From: Amphibiibacter pelophylacis
Lineage (GTDB): Bacteria; Pseudomonadota; Gammaproteobacteria; Burkholderiales; Burkholderiaceae_C
Direction of reading: 5' to 3'
Length of the DNA: 41,971 nucleotides
NCBI RefSeq assembly: GCF_037688875.1
Contig: NZ_JAWDIE010000024.1
Location: 1-41,971 of the forward strand
Shown: positions 1-7,870 of the stretch, one piece after another
Layout: each line of letters opens with the position of its first letter
How positions within the stretch are numbered: the stretch's first letter is position 1
The notes under the pieces: model-generated
Database searches by the model: none
What the model was told of the DNA's origin: nothing
The model's input: the letters and a program-made list of their open reading frames with translations, nothing else
Translations under genes and position numbers: made by a program

Positions 1-365
1 ATGCGGGCGTCGGGCCGCCAGAGCACCTGGCCCCCTTCCTCGATCAGGGGGATGGTGTCCAGGCGGGCGCCCGGGCAGGGGCCGGCGACGCACACGCCGC
101 TGTGCGGATGGTACAGCGCCCCGTGGACGGAGCACTGGATCCATTGCCGGTCACCGTCCCAGAACTGCGCATAGGGCCAATCCAGCTCGGTGGGCACATG
201 CGCGCAGCGGTTGACGTGGGCGCAGGCCTGGCCTTCAAAGCGCAGGGCGAAGGCGCCGGTATCCTCGCCGTAAAACAGCACGCGAAAGACCTGGGCCTCG
301 CCGCCGTCGGCCAGGTCCTGGCTGGCGCACAGGGGCTGCGGCTCGGTGATCAGGGCAGAGCTCAT
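1..365 (-). CDS. Rieske [2Fe-2S] domain protein, 3' end cut off by window
   Basis: The visible 121 residues hold a Rieske iron-sulfur domain, expected to carry a [2Fe-2S] cluster for electron transfer. Both cluster-binding boxes are present: C54-A-H56 and C78-S-V-H81, the latter followed by a typical GALYHPHSG stretch and a third region CVAGPCPG. There is no signal peptide, so the protein is probably cytoplasmic. The ATG (363-365) overlaps the stop of the upstream phosphatase gene by four bases (ATGA), which fixes the start and implies translational coupling. The reading frame is still open at base 1, so the C-terminus is not seen. Small stand-alone Rieske proteins of this kind follow rluC and gph in many Burkholderiales; the redox partner is unknown. 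Confidence 0.88.
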   Translation of the reverse strand, partial: MSSALITEPQPLCASQDLADGGEAQVFRVLFYGEDTGAFALRFEGQACAHVNRCAHVPTELDWPYAQFWDGDRQWIQCSVHGALYHPHSGVCVAGPCPGARLDTIPLIEEGGQVLWRPDAR

Positions 366-1069
366 GGCGCTTCTCCCGCCAGTTCGGGGTGCAGCCAGTG
401 CAGCAGCGAGTCCCAGCTGTCGACCAGCGCCAGCGGCTGGGCCTGCGCCAGCGTCGCGCGGTCGTGCGCGCCCCAGCTCACGGCCAGCGCCTGCGCGCCT
501 GCGTTGTGCGCCAGATCGATGTCGTGGCGGGTATCGCCGATCATCAACAGCTCGGCGGCGTTGCAGTCCAGCTCGTCCATCAGCTCGAAAAGCATCATCG
601 GATCGGGCTTGCTGGCGGTTTCGTCGGCGGTGCGGGTCGCGGCAAACCAGCCGTCCGGCCCGGGCGCGGGGGGCAGGCGGTTCAGACGCGGCTGCAGCGT
701 GGCGCGGTTGGCGCCGGTGGCCACGGCCAGGCGGTGGCCCAGGCCCTGCAGGCGCGCCAGCACATCCAGCGTACCGGGAAAGAAATCCAGCCCGTCCTGC
801 TGCAGGCGGTAGTGGTGGCGAAAGCGCTCGACCAGGGCCTGCGTCTGCTCTGCGCCCAGACCCGGCTGCAGGCGCTGCAGCGCGGGCGTGAGACCCAGGC
901 CGATGATCCAGCGGGCCTCGTCCGGCGTGGGGATGCGCAGGCCCAGATCGGCACAACCCGCCTGCGTGGCGTGGACGATGGCGGCGGTCGAGTCGTACAG
1001 CGTGCCGTCCCAGTCAAAGACCAGAACCGGGTAGCGAAGGGCTGAAGGAGTCGGGGTGGAAGTCGTCAT
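362..1069 (-). CDS. HAD-family hydrolase, phosphoglycolate phosphatase-like
   Basis: A 235-residue haloacid dehalogenase superfamily phosphatase. Motif I is FDWDGTLYDS with nucleophile D19 and acid/base D21, motif II is the ATGANRATL region, motif III is the lysine in SKPDP, and motif IV is MIGDTRHDI. The helical cap between motifs I and II (about residues 30-100) matches the Gph/PGP subfamily, which dephosphorylates small phosphorylated metabolites such as 2-phosphoglycolate. Substrate cannot be read from sequence. The start codon overlaps the rluC stop (ATGA) and its own stop overlaps the Rieske start in the same way, so the three genes are one operon. The HAD assignment is firm; the exact substrate is not. 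Confidence 0.9.
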   Translation of the reverse strand: MTTSTPTPSALRYPVLVFDWDGTLYDSTAAIVHATQAGCADLGLRIPTPDEARWIIGLGLTPALQRLQPGLGAEQTQALVERFRHHYRLQQDGLDFFPGTLDVLARLQGLGHRLAVATGANRATLQPRLNRLPPAPGPDGWFAATRTADETASKPDPMMLFELMDELDCNAAELLMIGDTRHDIDLAHNAGAQALAVSWGAHDRATLAQAQPLALVDSWDSLLHWLHPELAGEAP

Positions 1070-2241
1070 GGGGGGCTTTCTCCTGAATCGTCGTCCGGGA
1101 TATCGCCTTCGCGGCCATCCTGGCTTTCATGGGCGGGCAGCGGCAGGCCCAGCGCGGCCAGCAGGCCCAGACATTCCGGGGGCAGCGGCGCCTGAAGGGA
1201 CAGCGATTCGCCGCTCAGGGGGTGGATCAGGCCCAGGCGCCAGGCGTGCAGGAACATGCGGTCAAAGCGCAGGGGGGGGGCGGCCAGACGTTTGTTCAGC
1301 GGGAAGTCGCCGTACTTGTCGTCGCCGACGATGGGGTGCCCCTGGCTGGCCAGGTGGACGCGGATCTGGTGCGTGCGTCCCGTCTTGATGCTGACGTGCA
1401 GCAGGCTGAACACCGGCGCGCCCGGGCCCAGCGGCTGGCTGTGGCCCAGCACCTCGACCAGGCTCAGCGCGCGCTGGGCCAGGCCGGATTCCAGCTCGGC
1501 GGCGGTGCCCGGGCGCACGCGACGCTCGCCACCCGGCGTGTGGAACTTGACCAGCGGCGTATCCACGCCCCGGCGCTGGCGCGGCCAGTGTCCCAGCACC
1601 AGCGCCAGATAGCTTTTGCGCGTGCTGCGCTCGCGCAGCTGGTCCTGCAGCGCGGTCAGCACGCTGCGCTTGCGCGCCACCATCAGCAGGCCGGAGGTGT
1701 CGCGGTCCAGCCGGTGGACCAGCTCCAGCATGCCGTGACCGGCGACGGCATCGCGCGCACTGCGCAGCTGCTCGATCACGCCAAAGCTGACGCCGCTGCC
1801 ACCGTGCACCGCCACTCCGGCGGGTTTGTCCAGCACCAGCAGTCCGCCGTCGTCGTGGACGATGCTGAACTGACGGGGCGGGGCGGCGGGGCGGGCGGGC
1901 TCGGTGCCTTGCCGCACCGGCGGCACGCGCACGGTCTCGCCCACGGCGACGCGGCTGTCGGCACTGCGCCGCCCCTTGTCCACCCGCACTTCGCCCGCGC
2001 GGATCACGCGGTACACCCAGGTCTTGGGAACGCCCTTGAGCTGGCGCAGCAGGTAGTTGTCCAGGCGCTGCCCGGCGCTGTCCTCGTCCACGACCAGCCA
2101 GCGCACCGGGGCGGCGGTCTCAGGATCAGGCGGCGGCGTGGCCGGGGCCGTGGTCCGCGGAACTGGCGGAATTTTTTTGACCGCCGGTCCCGATCGTTTC
2201 CCCGGACCGGCAAGGCTGGCCTTTATAATCCCGTTTCGCAT
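1066..2241 (-). CDS. rluC: 23S rRNA pseudouridine synthase, RluC type
   Basis: An RsuA/RluA-family pseudouridine synthase that in E. coli modifies 23S rRNA at positions 955, 2504 and 2580. An N-terminal S4 RNA-binding domain (GQRLDNYLLRQLKGVPKTWVY and following) precedes the catalytic domain, which contains the hallmark HRLDRDTSGLL with the catalytic aspartate. The C-terminal TGRTHQIRVH motif is also present. I chose the ATG at 2239-2241 (MRNGIIKA...); the frame stays open to 2346, but that extension is not family-like. The gene is divergent from rne, the same arrangement as in E. coli, and heads an operon with the HAD phosphatase and Rieske genes. Confidence 0.92.
   Translation of the reverse strand: MRNGIIKASLAGPGKRSGPAVKKIPPVPRTTAPATPPPDPETAAPVRWLVVDEDSAGQRLDNYLLRQLKGVPKTWVYRVIRAGEVRVDKGRRSADSRVAVGETVRVPPVRQGTEPARPAAPPRQFSIVHDDGGLLVLDKPAGVAVHGGSGVSFGVIEQLRSARDAVAGHGMLELVHRLDRDTSGLLMVARKRSVLTALQDQLRERSTRKSYLALVLGHWPRQRRGVDTPLVKFHTPGGERRVRPGTAAELESGLAQRALSLVEVLGHSQPLGPGAPVFSLLHVSIKTGRTHQIRVHLASQGHPIVGDDKYGDFPLNKRLAAPPLRFDRMFLHAWRLGLIHPLSGESLSLQAPLPPECLGLLAALGLPLPAHESQDGREGDIPDDDSGESPP
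2224..2229 (+). promoter_or_regulatory. Possible -10 element for rne
   Basis: A perfect TATAAT lies about 500 bases before the rne start, inside the first codons of rluC. No convincing -35 hexamer sits 16-18 bases upstream (the sequence there is CCCGGA-like), so this is only a candidate. A promoter here would give rne a very long 5' leader, as is known for E. coli rne. Confidence 0.25.
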
Positions 2242-2735
2242 GTCGTTCTGACTGTGTGGTGTGTCAGGCCCGATTTTATGGGCATAGCGTGTTGCATGGG
2301 CCCGATTCAGGGCTCGCCCAAGGGTTGTCCTTGCGGCGCACACCACACCGGCGACAGCGGCCCTTCAAAACTGCGCCACTGGCCCGGTTTTTCACTGAAT
2401 CCGTGAATCTGTTTTAACACCTGACCTGTTTACCTTATTCACTCCATTTGAACTTATTTGGGTCGCGCCAACGCGGCGGCCGCGCTGATAACTGACTTTC
2501 CCGGTAGGCCTGTTTCTGAATCCCGTATATTTCGCGGATTCTGTCATGCGGCCACACAGATGTTTGTGACCTGTTTTCACCCGCTCTCCAAGACGAACCC
2601 ATGATTTTGCAGAGTATTTCAGCCTGTTCCTGTGCATCGGGACAGCCCTGGTTTGTGATGACCTGACGAACGACCCACCGGAGGGGTCAGATTGCTGCGC
2701 AGCCCTGCGGGCCGACCGGCCACCAGGAATCTGAC
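2242..2735 (+). promoter_or_regulatory. rluC/rne divergent intergenic region and rne leader
   Basis: About 494 bases contain no convincing gene. The part from 2395 to about 2660 is clearly less GC-rich than the surrounding genes. Just upstream of the rne ribosome-binding site (AGGAAT near 2725) there are a perfect 10-bp palindrome GCTGCGCAGC and a small hairpin GGCC-GACC-GGCC (2710-2721). In E. coli the equivalent rne leader is a structured RNA through which RNase E controls its own mRNA. Whether the same holds here is inference from position and length only; I see no element that I can align to the E. coli leader. Confidence 0.45.
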
Positions 2736-5700
2736 ATGAAACGTATGCTGATCAATGCCACGCAGCCCGAAGAGCGGCGGCTGGCGATTGTTGACGGGCA
2801 GAAGCTGCTCGATTTTGAAACCGAAATCGAAGGGCTGGAGCAGCGCAAAGGCAATATCTACAAGGCGGTCGTGACCCGCGTAGAGCCGTCGCTGGAAGCC
2901 TGTTTCGTTGATTACGGCGAAGACCGCCACGGCTTCCTGCCCTTCAAGGAAATCTCGCGCCAGTATTTCAAAGAAGGCCCGGATGCGCGCACCGCCCGCA
3001 TCAATGAAGTGATCAGCCAGGGGCAGGAGCTGCTGGTTCAGGTCGAAAAAGAAGAGCGCGGCAACAAGGGCGCGGCCCTGACCACCTATATCAGCCTGGC
3101 CGGGCGCTACGTGGTGCTCATGCCCAACAACCCGCGCGGCGGCGGCGTCTCGCGCCGCATTGAGGGCGAAGACCGCGAAGAGCTGAAAGAAAACCTCGAC
3201 CAGCTCGAATACCCCAAGGGCATGAGCCTGATCGCCCGCACCGCCGGTATCGGCCGCAGCGCCGCCGAACTGCAGTGGGATCTGAACTACCTGCTCAAAC
3301 TCTGGACAGCCATCGACAGCGCCGGCAAGGCCGGCAAGGGCGCCTACCTGATTTACCAGGAATCCAGCCTGGTGATTCGCGCGATCCGCGATTATTTCAC
3401 CTCGGAGATCGGCGAGATTCTCATCGACACCGATGATATTTTCGAGCAGGCCCAGCAGTTCATGAATCACGTGATGCCGGATACGGCCGATCGCGTGAAA
3501 CGGTATCGGGACGACGCGCCACTGTTTGCGCGTTTCCAGATCGAAAACCAGATCGAAACCGCATTTTCGCGCACCGTGCATCTGCCGTCGGGCGGCTCGA
3601 TCGTCATTGACCACACCGAAGCGCTGGTCGCGGTGGATATCAACTCGGCACGCTCGACACGCGGTGGTGGCGTGGAAGAAACCGCCACGCGCACCAACCT
3701 GGAAGCGGCTGACGAAATCGCGCGCCAGATGCGTCTGCGTGACCTGGGTGGTCTGATCGTGGTCGATTTCATCGACATGGAAGAATCGAAGAACCGCCGC
3801 GAGGTTGAACAGCGCCTGCGCGACGCCCTGCGCCAGGATCGCGCCCGCGTGCAGATCAGCGCCATCAGCAAGTTCGGCCTGCTGGAAATGTCGCGCCAGC
3901 GCCTGCGCCCGGCGCTATCTGAAGGCAGCCACATCGCCTGCCCGCGCTGCAACGGCACCGGTCACATCCGCGACACCGAATCGTCGGCCCTGCAGATCCT
4001 GCGCATCATCCAGGAAGAGTCGATGAAGGAGGGCACGGCCGCCGTCCATGTGCAGGTGCCGGTCGAAGTGACCAGCTTCCTGCTCAACGAGAAGCGCGCC
4101 GAGATCAGCAAGATCGAGTACAAGCAGCGCGTCAACGTGCTGCTGGTGCCCAATAAACACCTGGACACGCCCAATTACAAGCTGGAGCGCCTGCGCCACG
4201 ACGACCCGCGTCTGGACAAGATTCAGGCCAGCTACACCATGATCGAGGAGCCGGAAGACGCCGTCTCGGTCAGCCGCCGCCGCAGCGCCGAAGAGCGCGG
4301 CCAGCCCAAGCGCGAGCCCGTCATCAAGGGCATCCTGCCCGACCAGCCCGCGCCGGTCGCCGTGACTCCGCCGCCCGCACCCAAGCCTGTTTCCCAGCCG
4401 CAGGCGGCAGTTCCGTCGCCGGCTATGGCACCGGCTCCCGTGGATGCGCCCGCAGCCTCTGGCGGCATCATGGGCTTCCTGCGCCGCCTGTTCGCAGGGC
4501 CGCCGCCCGCCGAGCAGCCCGCGCCTGTCGCACCGCAGGCCGTTGCGCCCGCTGCAGACGAGCGTGAAGGCCGCCGCAACGCCGGTTCCGGTCAGGGCCG
4601 TTCGGGCCAGCGTCAGGGCCGGGGCCGCAGTGATAGTCGCAGCGAAGGCCGTGAAAATCGTGAAGGCCGCGAGAACCGCGAACCCCGCGAAGCCCGTGGC
4701 GACAGCCGCCGCCCGCGTCCCGAAGCCGCTCCTGCTGAGGACGGCGCGGTGGCGCGTCCCGAGCGCCAGCCGCGTCAGCCCCGCGCTGATCGCCCGGACC
4801 GACCCGAGCGCGCCGAGCGCCCGGAGAAAAATGATCGGCCGGAGCGCGTTGAACGTGCGGAAGGCGACGGCGGCAACCGCCGTGCCCGCCGTCCCTATCC
4901 TGCAGACGCTGTGGCCGAAACCCCTGCTGACCCCCGTGACGAGGCGCTGAACGAACCGTCCTCCACTTCTGGCTACGGCATCGCTGCTGCGGGTGTGGCC
5001 GCTGCCGCTGCTGTCGGCACCGTCGCCGCGATGGGTGCCGAAACCCATGCCGCACCGGCCGAATCGGGCGAGGCCAGCGAAGGCGGACGCCGCCGCCGCC
5101 GTCCGCGCCGGGATCGTCCTGAAAACGCCGCGGGCGCTGAAGGCGCAGAGCGCGCAGAAGAAGGCCAGGAGGCACTGATTGCTGCTGATGCGGCCCAGTC
5201 CTACGCCGCCGACACTGACGCTGCTGACGCGACTGACACGCTGGACGTGGCCGAGGGCCAGGAAGGCACCGATGCCGCCGAATCCACCGACGGCGAAGCC
5301 GGGGTGGACGTGGAACGCCGCCGCCGCCGGGGACGTGGACGCCGTCTGCGCGGCCCGCGCACCCAGCGCGAAGGCCTGGCGCAGCAGGATTTTGTCGACA
5401 CCGTGCCGGGCGACCTGGCGCTGGACCAGGGCTTCCGCCCGGTGGTCACTGCGCTGGACGAAGCGGCTGACACCGAAACCGCCGCCGACGTGTCCACCCA
5501 CCCTGTGGTGATGGACGAGGTGGCCGACGAGCCGGTCGTGAGCCAGCCTGTGGCTGAAACAAGCGCTCCCGTGGCGGCGCAGCCTGCTGCGGTTCCCGTT
5601 GCTGAGCCTGTGCTCGCTGCGCCTGTGGCCCCCGCCGTCGTTCCGGCTGTGACGGTCGCTGCTGCCGTGGTGGCCGCGCCAGCACCGGCTGTCGCTGTGG

Positions 5701-5984
5701 CGCCTGCACAAAATGCAGCGCCCAGCCTGACGACCGCCCCGGCCACGGGCTGGAGCCTGCCCGAGCGCGATCTGGCGCAGATGCTGTCGGGCGCTGGCCT
5801 GCAGTGGGTGCAGAGCGACAGCGAGCGCGTGCGTGCCGTGCGCGAGCAGATCGCCAGCGAGCCGCGCCCCGCGCATGTGCCGCGCGAGCGCGCCCCGCTG
5901 CCGCCCGCCGACACCGGCCCGCTGGTGCTGGTTGAGACCCGCAAGGATCTGGCCGGCGTGCGCTACCCCTTTGATGGGGCCTGA
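2736..5984 (+). CDS. rne: Ribonuclease E
   Basis: The 1082-residue endoribonuclease central to mRNA decay and rRNA/tRNA processing. The catalytic half (about residues 1-510) has an S1 RNA-binding domain, the DNase I-like metal-binding aspartates D301 (VAVDINS) and D344 (VVDFIDME), and the zinc-link CPRC with C402 and C405. All four are offset by two from E. coli D303, D346, C404 and C407. Residues about 510-1082 are low-complexity R/E/P/A-rich sequence, expected to be disordered and to bind RNA or degradosome partners. A short amphipathic stretch at about 577-587 (IMGFLRRLFAG) resembles the membrane-targeting helix. The last 60 residues look conserved in betaproteobacterial RNase E. The start follows an AGGAAT ribosome-binding site. 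Confidence 0.97.
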   Translation: MKRMLINATQPEERRLAIVDGQKLLDFETEIEGLEQRKGNIYKAVVTRVEPSLEACFVDYGEDRHGFLPFKEISRQYFKEGPDARTARINEVISQGQELLVQVEKEERGNKGAALTTYISLAGRYVVLMPNNPRGGGVSRRIEGEDREELKENLDQLEYPKGMSLIARTAGIGRSAAELQWDLNYLLKLWTAIDSAGKAGKGAYLIYQESSLVIRAIRDYFTSEIGEILIDTDDIFEQAQQFMNHVMPDTADRVKRYRDDAPLFARFQIENQIETAFSRTVHLPSGGSIVIDHTEALVAVDINSARSTRGGGVEETATRTNLEAADEIARQMRLRDLGGLIVVDFIDMEESKNRREVEQRLRDALRQDRARVQISAISKFGLLEMSRQRLRPALSEGSHIACPRCNGTGHIRDTESSALQILRIIQEESMKEGTAAVHVQVPVEVTSFLLNEKRAEISKIEYKQRVNVLLVPNKHLDTPNYKLERLRHDDPRLDKIQASYTMIEEPEDAVSVSRRRSAEERGQPKREPVIKGILPDQPAPVAVTPPPAPKPVSQPQAAVPSPAMAPAPVDAPAASGGIMGFLRRLFAGPPPAEQPAPVAPQAVAPAADEREGRRNAGSGQGRSGQRQGRGRSDSRSEGRENREGRENREPREARGDSRRPRPEAAPAEDGAVARPERQPRQPRADRPDRPERAERPEKNDRPERVERAEGDGGNRRARRPYPADAVAETPADPRDEALNEPSSTSGYGIAAAGVAAAAAVGTVAAMGAETHAAPAESGEASEGGRRRRRPRRDRPENAAGAEGAERAEEGQEALIAADAAQSYAADTDAADATDTLDVAEGQEGTDAAESTDGEAGVDVERRRRRGRGRRLRGPRTQREGLAQQDFVDTVPGDLALDQGFRPVVTALDEAADTETAADVSTHPVVMDEVADEPVVSQPVAETSAPVAAQPAAVPVAEPVLAAPVAPAVVPAVTVAAAVVAAPAPAVAVAPAQNAAPSLTTAPATGWSLPERDLAQMLSGAGLQWVQSDSERVRAVREQIASEPRPAHVPRERAPLPPADTGPLVLVETRKDLAGVRYPFDGA

Positions 5985-6015
5985 ATGGGCCTGATGCACG
6001 AATGGTGAGGCGCGC

Positions 6016-6861
6016 ATGAAGGCCGTCATGGACGCCTTCTGGCGTGCCGCCGCCTACTGCCTGCACCCCAAGGTGCTGCTGTTGACGCTGCTGCCCCTGG
6101 CGGTGCTGGTGATGCTGGCGCTGACGCTGGGCGTGTGGTTCTGGCACCCGGCTGTGCAGGCGGTGCAGGCTGTCATCGGCGACTGGTCGCTGGGCCAGAC
6201 CGCCACGCTGTGGCTGCAGCAGATCGGCCTGCCCGATTTGCGCGTGGTGCTGGCGCCGATGATTGTCATCGCGCTGGCGCTGCCATTGCTGGTGATGACG
6301 TCGCTGCTGCTGGTGTCGCTGTGGCTGACGCCGGGGCTGGTGCGTCTGGTGCAGCGTCGGCGCTTTGCGCAGATGGCGGCGGGCAAGGGCTCCGGCCTGT
6401 GGCGCGGCCTTGGGCTGTCACTGGGCTGGACGCTGCTGGCGCTGGTCCTCACCGTGTTGACCGTGCCGCTGTGGCTGATCCCGCCGCTGGTGCTGGTGCT
6501 GCCCCCGCTGATCTGGGGCTGGCTGACCGGCAAGGTCATGGCGCACGACGTGCTGGCCGAATACGCCAGCGCCGAAGAATCGCGCCAGATTCTGCACAGC
6601 CAGCGCGGCTGGTTCCTGCTGATGGGCGTGATCAGCGGCTATCTTGGCGCGGCGCCCACCGTGCTGTTCAGCATCCTGGGCGCTTTTGCCGTGGTGCTGG
6701 CGCCGCTGCTGGTGGTGGTGGTGGTGTGGCTTTACACGGTGGTCTTCGCCTTCACGGCATGCTGGTTTGCGCACTTCGCCCTGGCGCGTCTGCACCTGCT
6801 GCGCCAAAATGACGCGGAGCGGCTGGACGGTCCGGCCGCCCCTGCTGCTGGGCTGACATGA
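6016..6861 (+). CDS. EI24-domain integral membrane protein
   Basis: A 281-residue polytopic inner-membrane protein. Hydrophobic segments are visible near residues 20-42, 76-104, 136-175, 196-220 and 225-255. The sequence resembles the EI24 (PF07264) family, which includes the CysZ-like sulfate permeases, but I see no specific sulfate signature and do not assign transport. The ATG is preceded by GTGAGG. It starts 32 bases after rne and its end overlaps the next gene by four bases (ATGA), so it is co-transcribed with the molybdopterin-domain gene. The pairing of these two genes behind rne is common in Burkholderiales. Family assignment is moderately sure; function unknown. Confidence 0.75.
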   Translation: MKAVMDAFWRAAAYCLHPKVLLLTLLPLAVLVMLALTLGVWFWHPAVQAVQAVIGDWSLGQTATLWLQQIGLPDLRVVLAPMIVIALALPLLVMTSLLLVSLWLTPGLVRLVQRRRFAQMAAGKGSGLWRGLGLSLGWTLLALVLTVLTVPLWLIPPLVLVLPPLIWGWLTGKVMAHDVLAEYASAEESRQILHSQRGWFLLMGVISGYLGAAPTVLFSILGAFAVVLAPLLVVVVVWLYTVVFAFTACWFAHFALARLHLLRQNDAERLDGPAAPAAGLT

Positions 6862-7742
6862 GCGATCCCCTCGAATTTCCCCCTGACACCGGCGCGCCAG
6901 ACGACGCGCTCGAGCGCCACGCCGCCGCATTGCACGCTGGACCGCCTGCGGCCTTTGGCGCGCTGGTGATTGGCGACGAGATTCTCTCCGGCCGCCGCCA
7001 GGACCGCCATATGGCGGCGCTGATCGCGGCGCTGAACGCACGCGGCCTGCAGCTGGCCTGGGCGCGCTATGTGGGCGACGAGCCCGCGCAGATCGAAGAG
7101 GCGCTGGCCTGGGCGGCCCGGCAGCCCACGCCCGCTTTCAGCTTTGGCGGCATTGGCGCCACGCCGGACGATCACACCCGCGCCTGCGCTGCGCGCGCGC
7201 TGGGTCGCCCGCTGCACCGCCACGAGGGCGCGCAGGCCCTGATCCACACCCGCGCCGCAGAGATGGCGCAGGAAAAAGGGGTCAGCTACGACCCCGATCG
7301 CCCCGAAAACCGCCACCGCCTGCACATGGGCGTGCTGCCGCAGGGGGCGCGCCTGATCCACAACCCCTACAACCGCATTCCCGGCTTCAGCGTGGCGCAT
7401 CTGCACTTCGTGCCCGGCTTTCCGGTCATGGCCCACCCCATGCTGGAAGAGGTGCTGGACCGCGAGTACGCCGCCTGGCACCACCGTGGTGCATGGCTGG
7501 AGCGCGCCATCATCGTCTTTGACACTTTTGAGTCGCGCCTGACCCCGCTGATGGAGCGCATCGAGGCCCAGCACCCCGGCGTGCGCGTCTTCAGCCTGCC
7601 CAGCGTGGCGCACCCGCAGCACGGTCCGCACATCGAGCTGGGCGTGAAGGGCGAGCCCCAGTGCACCGAAGCCGCCTATGCCCAGTTATTGGGCGAGTTG
7701 CGCACCTTATCGGTGCGTTTTCAGGAGATGATCAGCACCTGA
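6858..7742 (+). CDS. Molybdopterin-binding (MoaB/Mog/CinA-N-like) domain protein
   Basis: A 294-residue protein whose residues about 35-205 form a MoCF-biosynthesis-type fold, seen in ALVIGDEILSGRRQD at its start and FSFGGIGATPDDHT, which corresponds to the GGTG-T-DD loop that binds molybdopterin in MoaB, MogA and CinA. There is no CinA C-terminal deamidase domain. The C-terminal 100 residues resemble the second domain of stand-alone members. The substrate is unknown; homologues are often called competence/damage-inducible protein A, which overstates what is known. The gene overlaps the EI24-type gene. Its last codons contain both NtrC-type sites of the glnA control region, so this 3' end does double duty. 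Confidence 0.85.
   Translation: MSDPLEFPPDTGAPDDALERHAAALHAGPPAAFGALVIGDEILSGRRQDRHMAALIAALNARGLQLAWARYVGDEPAQIEEALAWAARQPTPAFSFGGIGATPDDHTRACAARALGRPLHRHEGAQALIHTRAAEMAQEKGVSYDPDRPENRHRLHMGVLPQGARLIHNPYNRIPGFSVAHLHFVPGFPVMAHPMLEEVLDREYAAWHHRGAWLERAIIVFDTFESRLTPLMERIEAQHPGVRVFSLPSVAHPQHGPHIELGVKGEPQCTEAAYAQLLGELRTLSVRFQEMIST
7702..7716 (+). promoter_or_regulatory. NtrC-type enhancer site, distal
   Basis: GCACC-TTATC-GGTGC is a perfect 5+5 inverted repeat that matches the NtrC (NRI) site pattern GCAC-N5-TGGTGC with one mismatch. It lies in the coding sequence of the preceding gene, centred about 107 bases before the predicted glnA start of transcription and exactly 33 bases, about three helical turns, from the second site. 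Confidence 0.75.
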
Positions 7743-7749
7743 ATGGTGC
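7735..7749 (+). promoter_or_regulatory. NtrC-type enhancer site, proximal
   Basis: GCACC-TGAAT-GGTGC is a perfect 5+5 inverted repeat and a full match to GCAC-N5-TGGTGC. It spans the stop codon of the upstream gene. Its centre is about 74 bases before the predicted glnA transcription start. Two such sites on one face of the helix are the classical enhancer arrangement for NtrC at glnA. Confidence 0.82.
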
Positions 7750-7789
7750 ATGATCGCCGGATTGCGCCTGCGTCCGCCGGGAGCGCCTC

Positions 7790-7805
7790 TGGCATGGTTT
7801 ATGCT
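7790..7805 (+). promoter_or_regulatory. Sigma-54 promoter of glnA
   Basis: TGGCATGGTTTATGCT matches the RpoN consensus TGGCACG-N4-TTGCW: the invariant GG (7791-7792) and GC (7803-7804) are at the exact required spacing. Transcription is predicted to begin near 7816, about 55 bases before the glnA start codon. Confidence 0.85.
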
Positions 7806-7870
7806 GTAGTCTGATTCAGAGATCACTGGTTCAACCCCGGCGCACCGTCCGGGATTTTATGGAGAGCACA

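Noticed and set aside
2392..2637. An 81-codon minus-strand frame in the rluC/rne gap
   Set aside because: Very basic composition, no family likeness, no ribosome-binding site, and it lies in a region better explained as leader.
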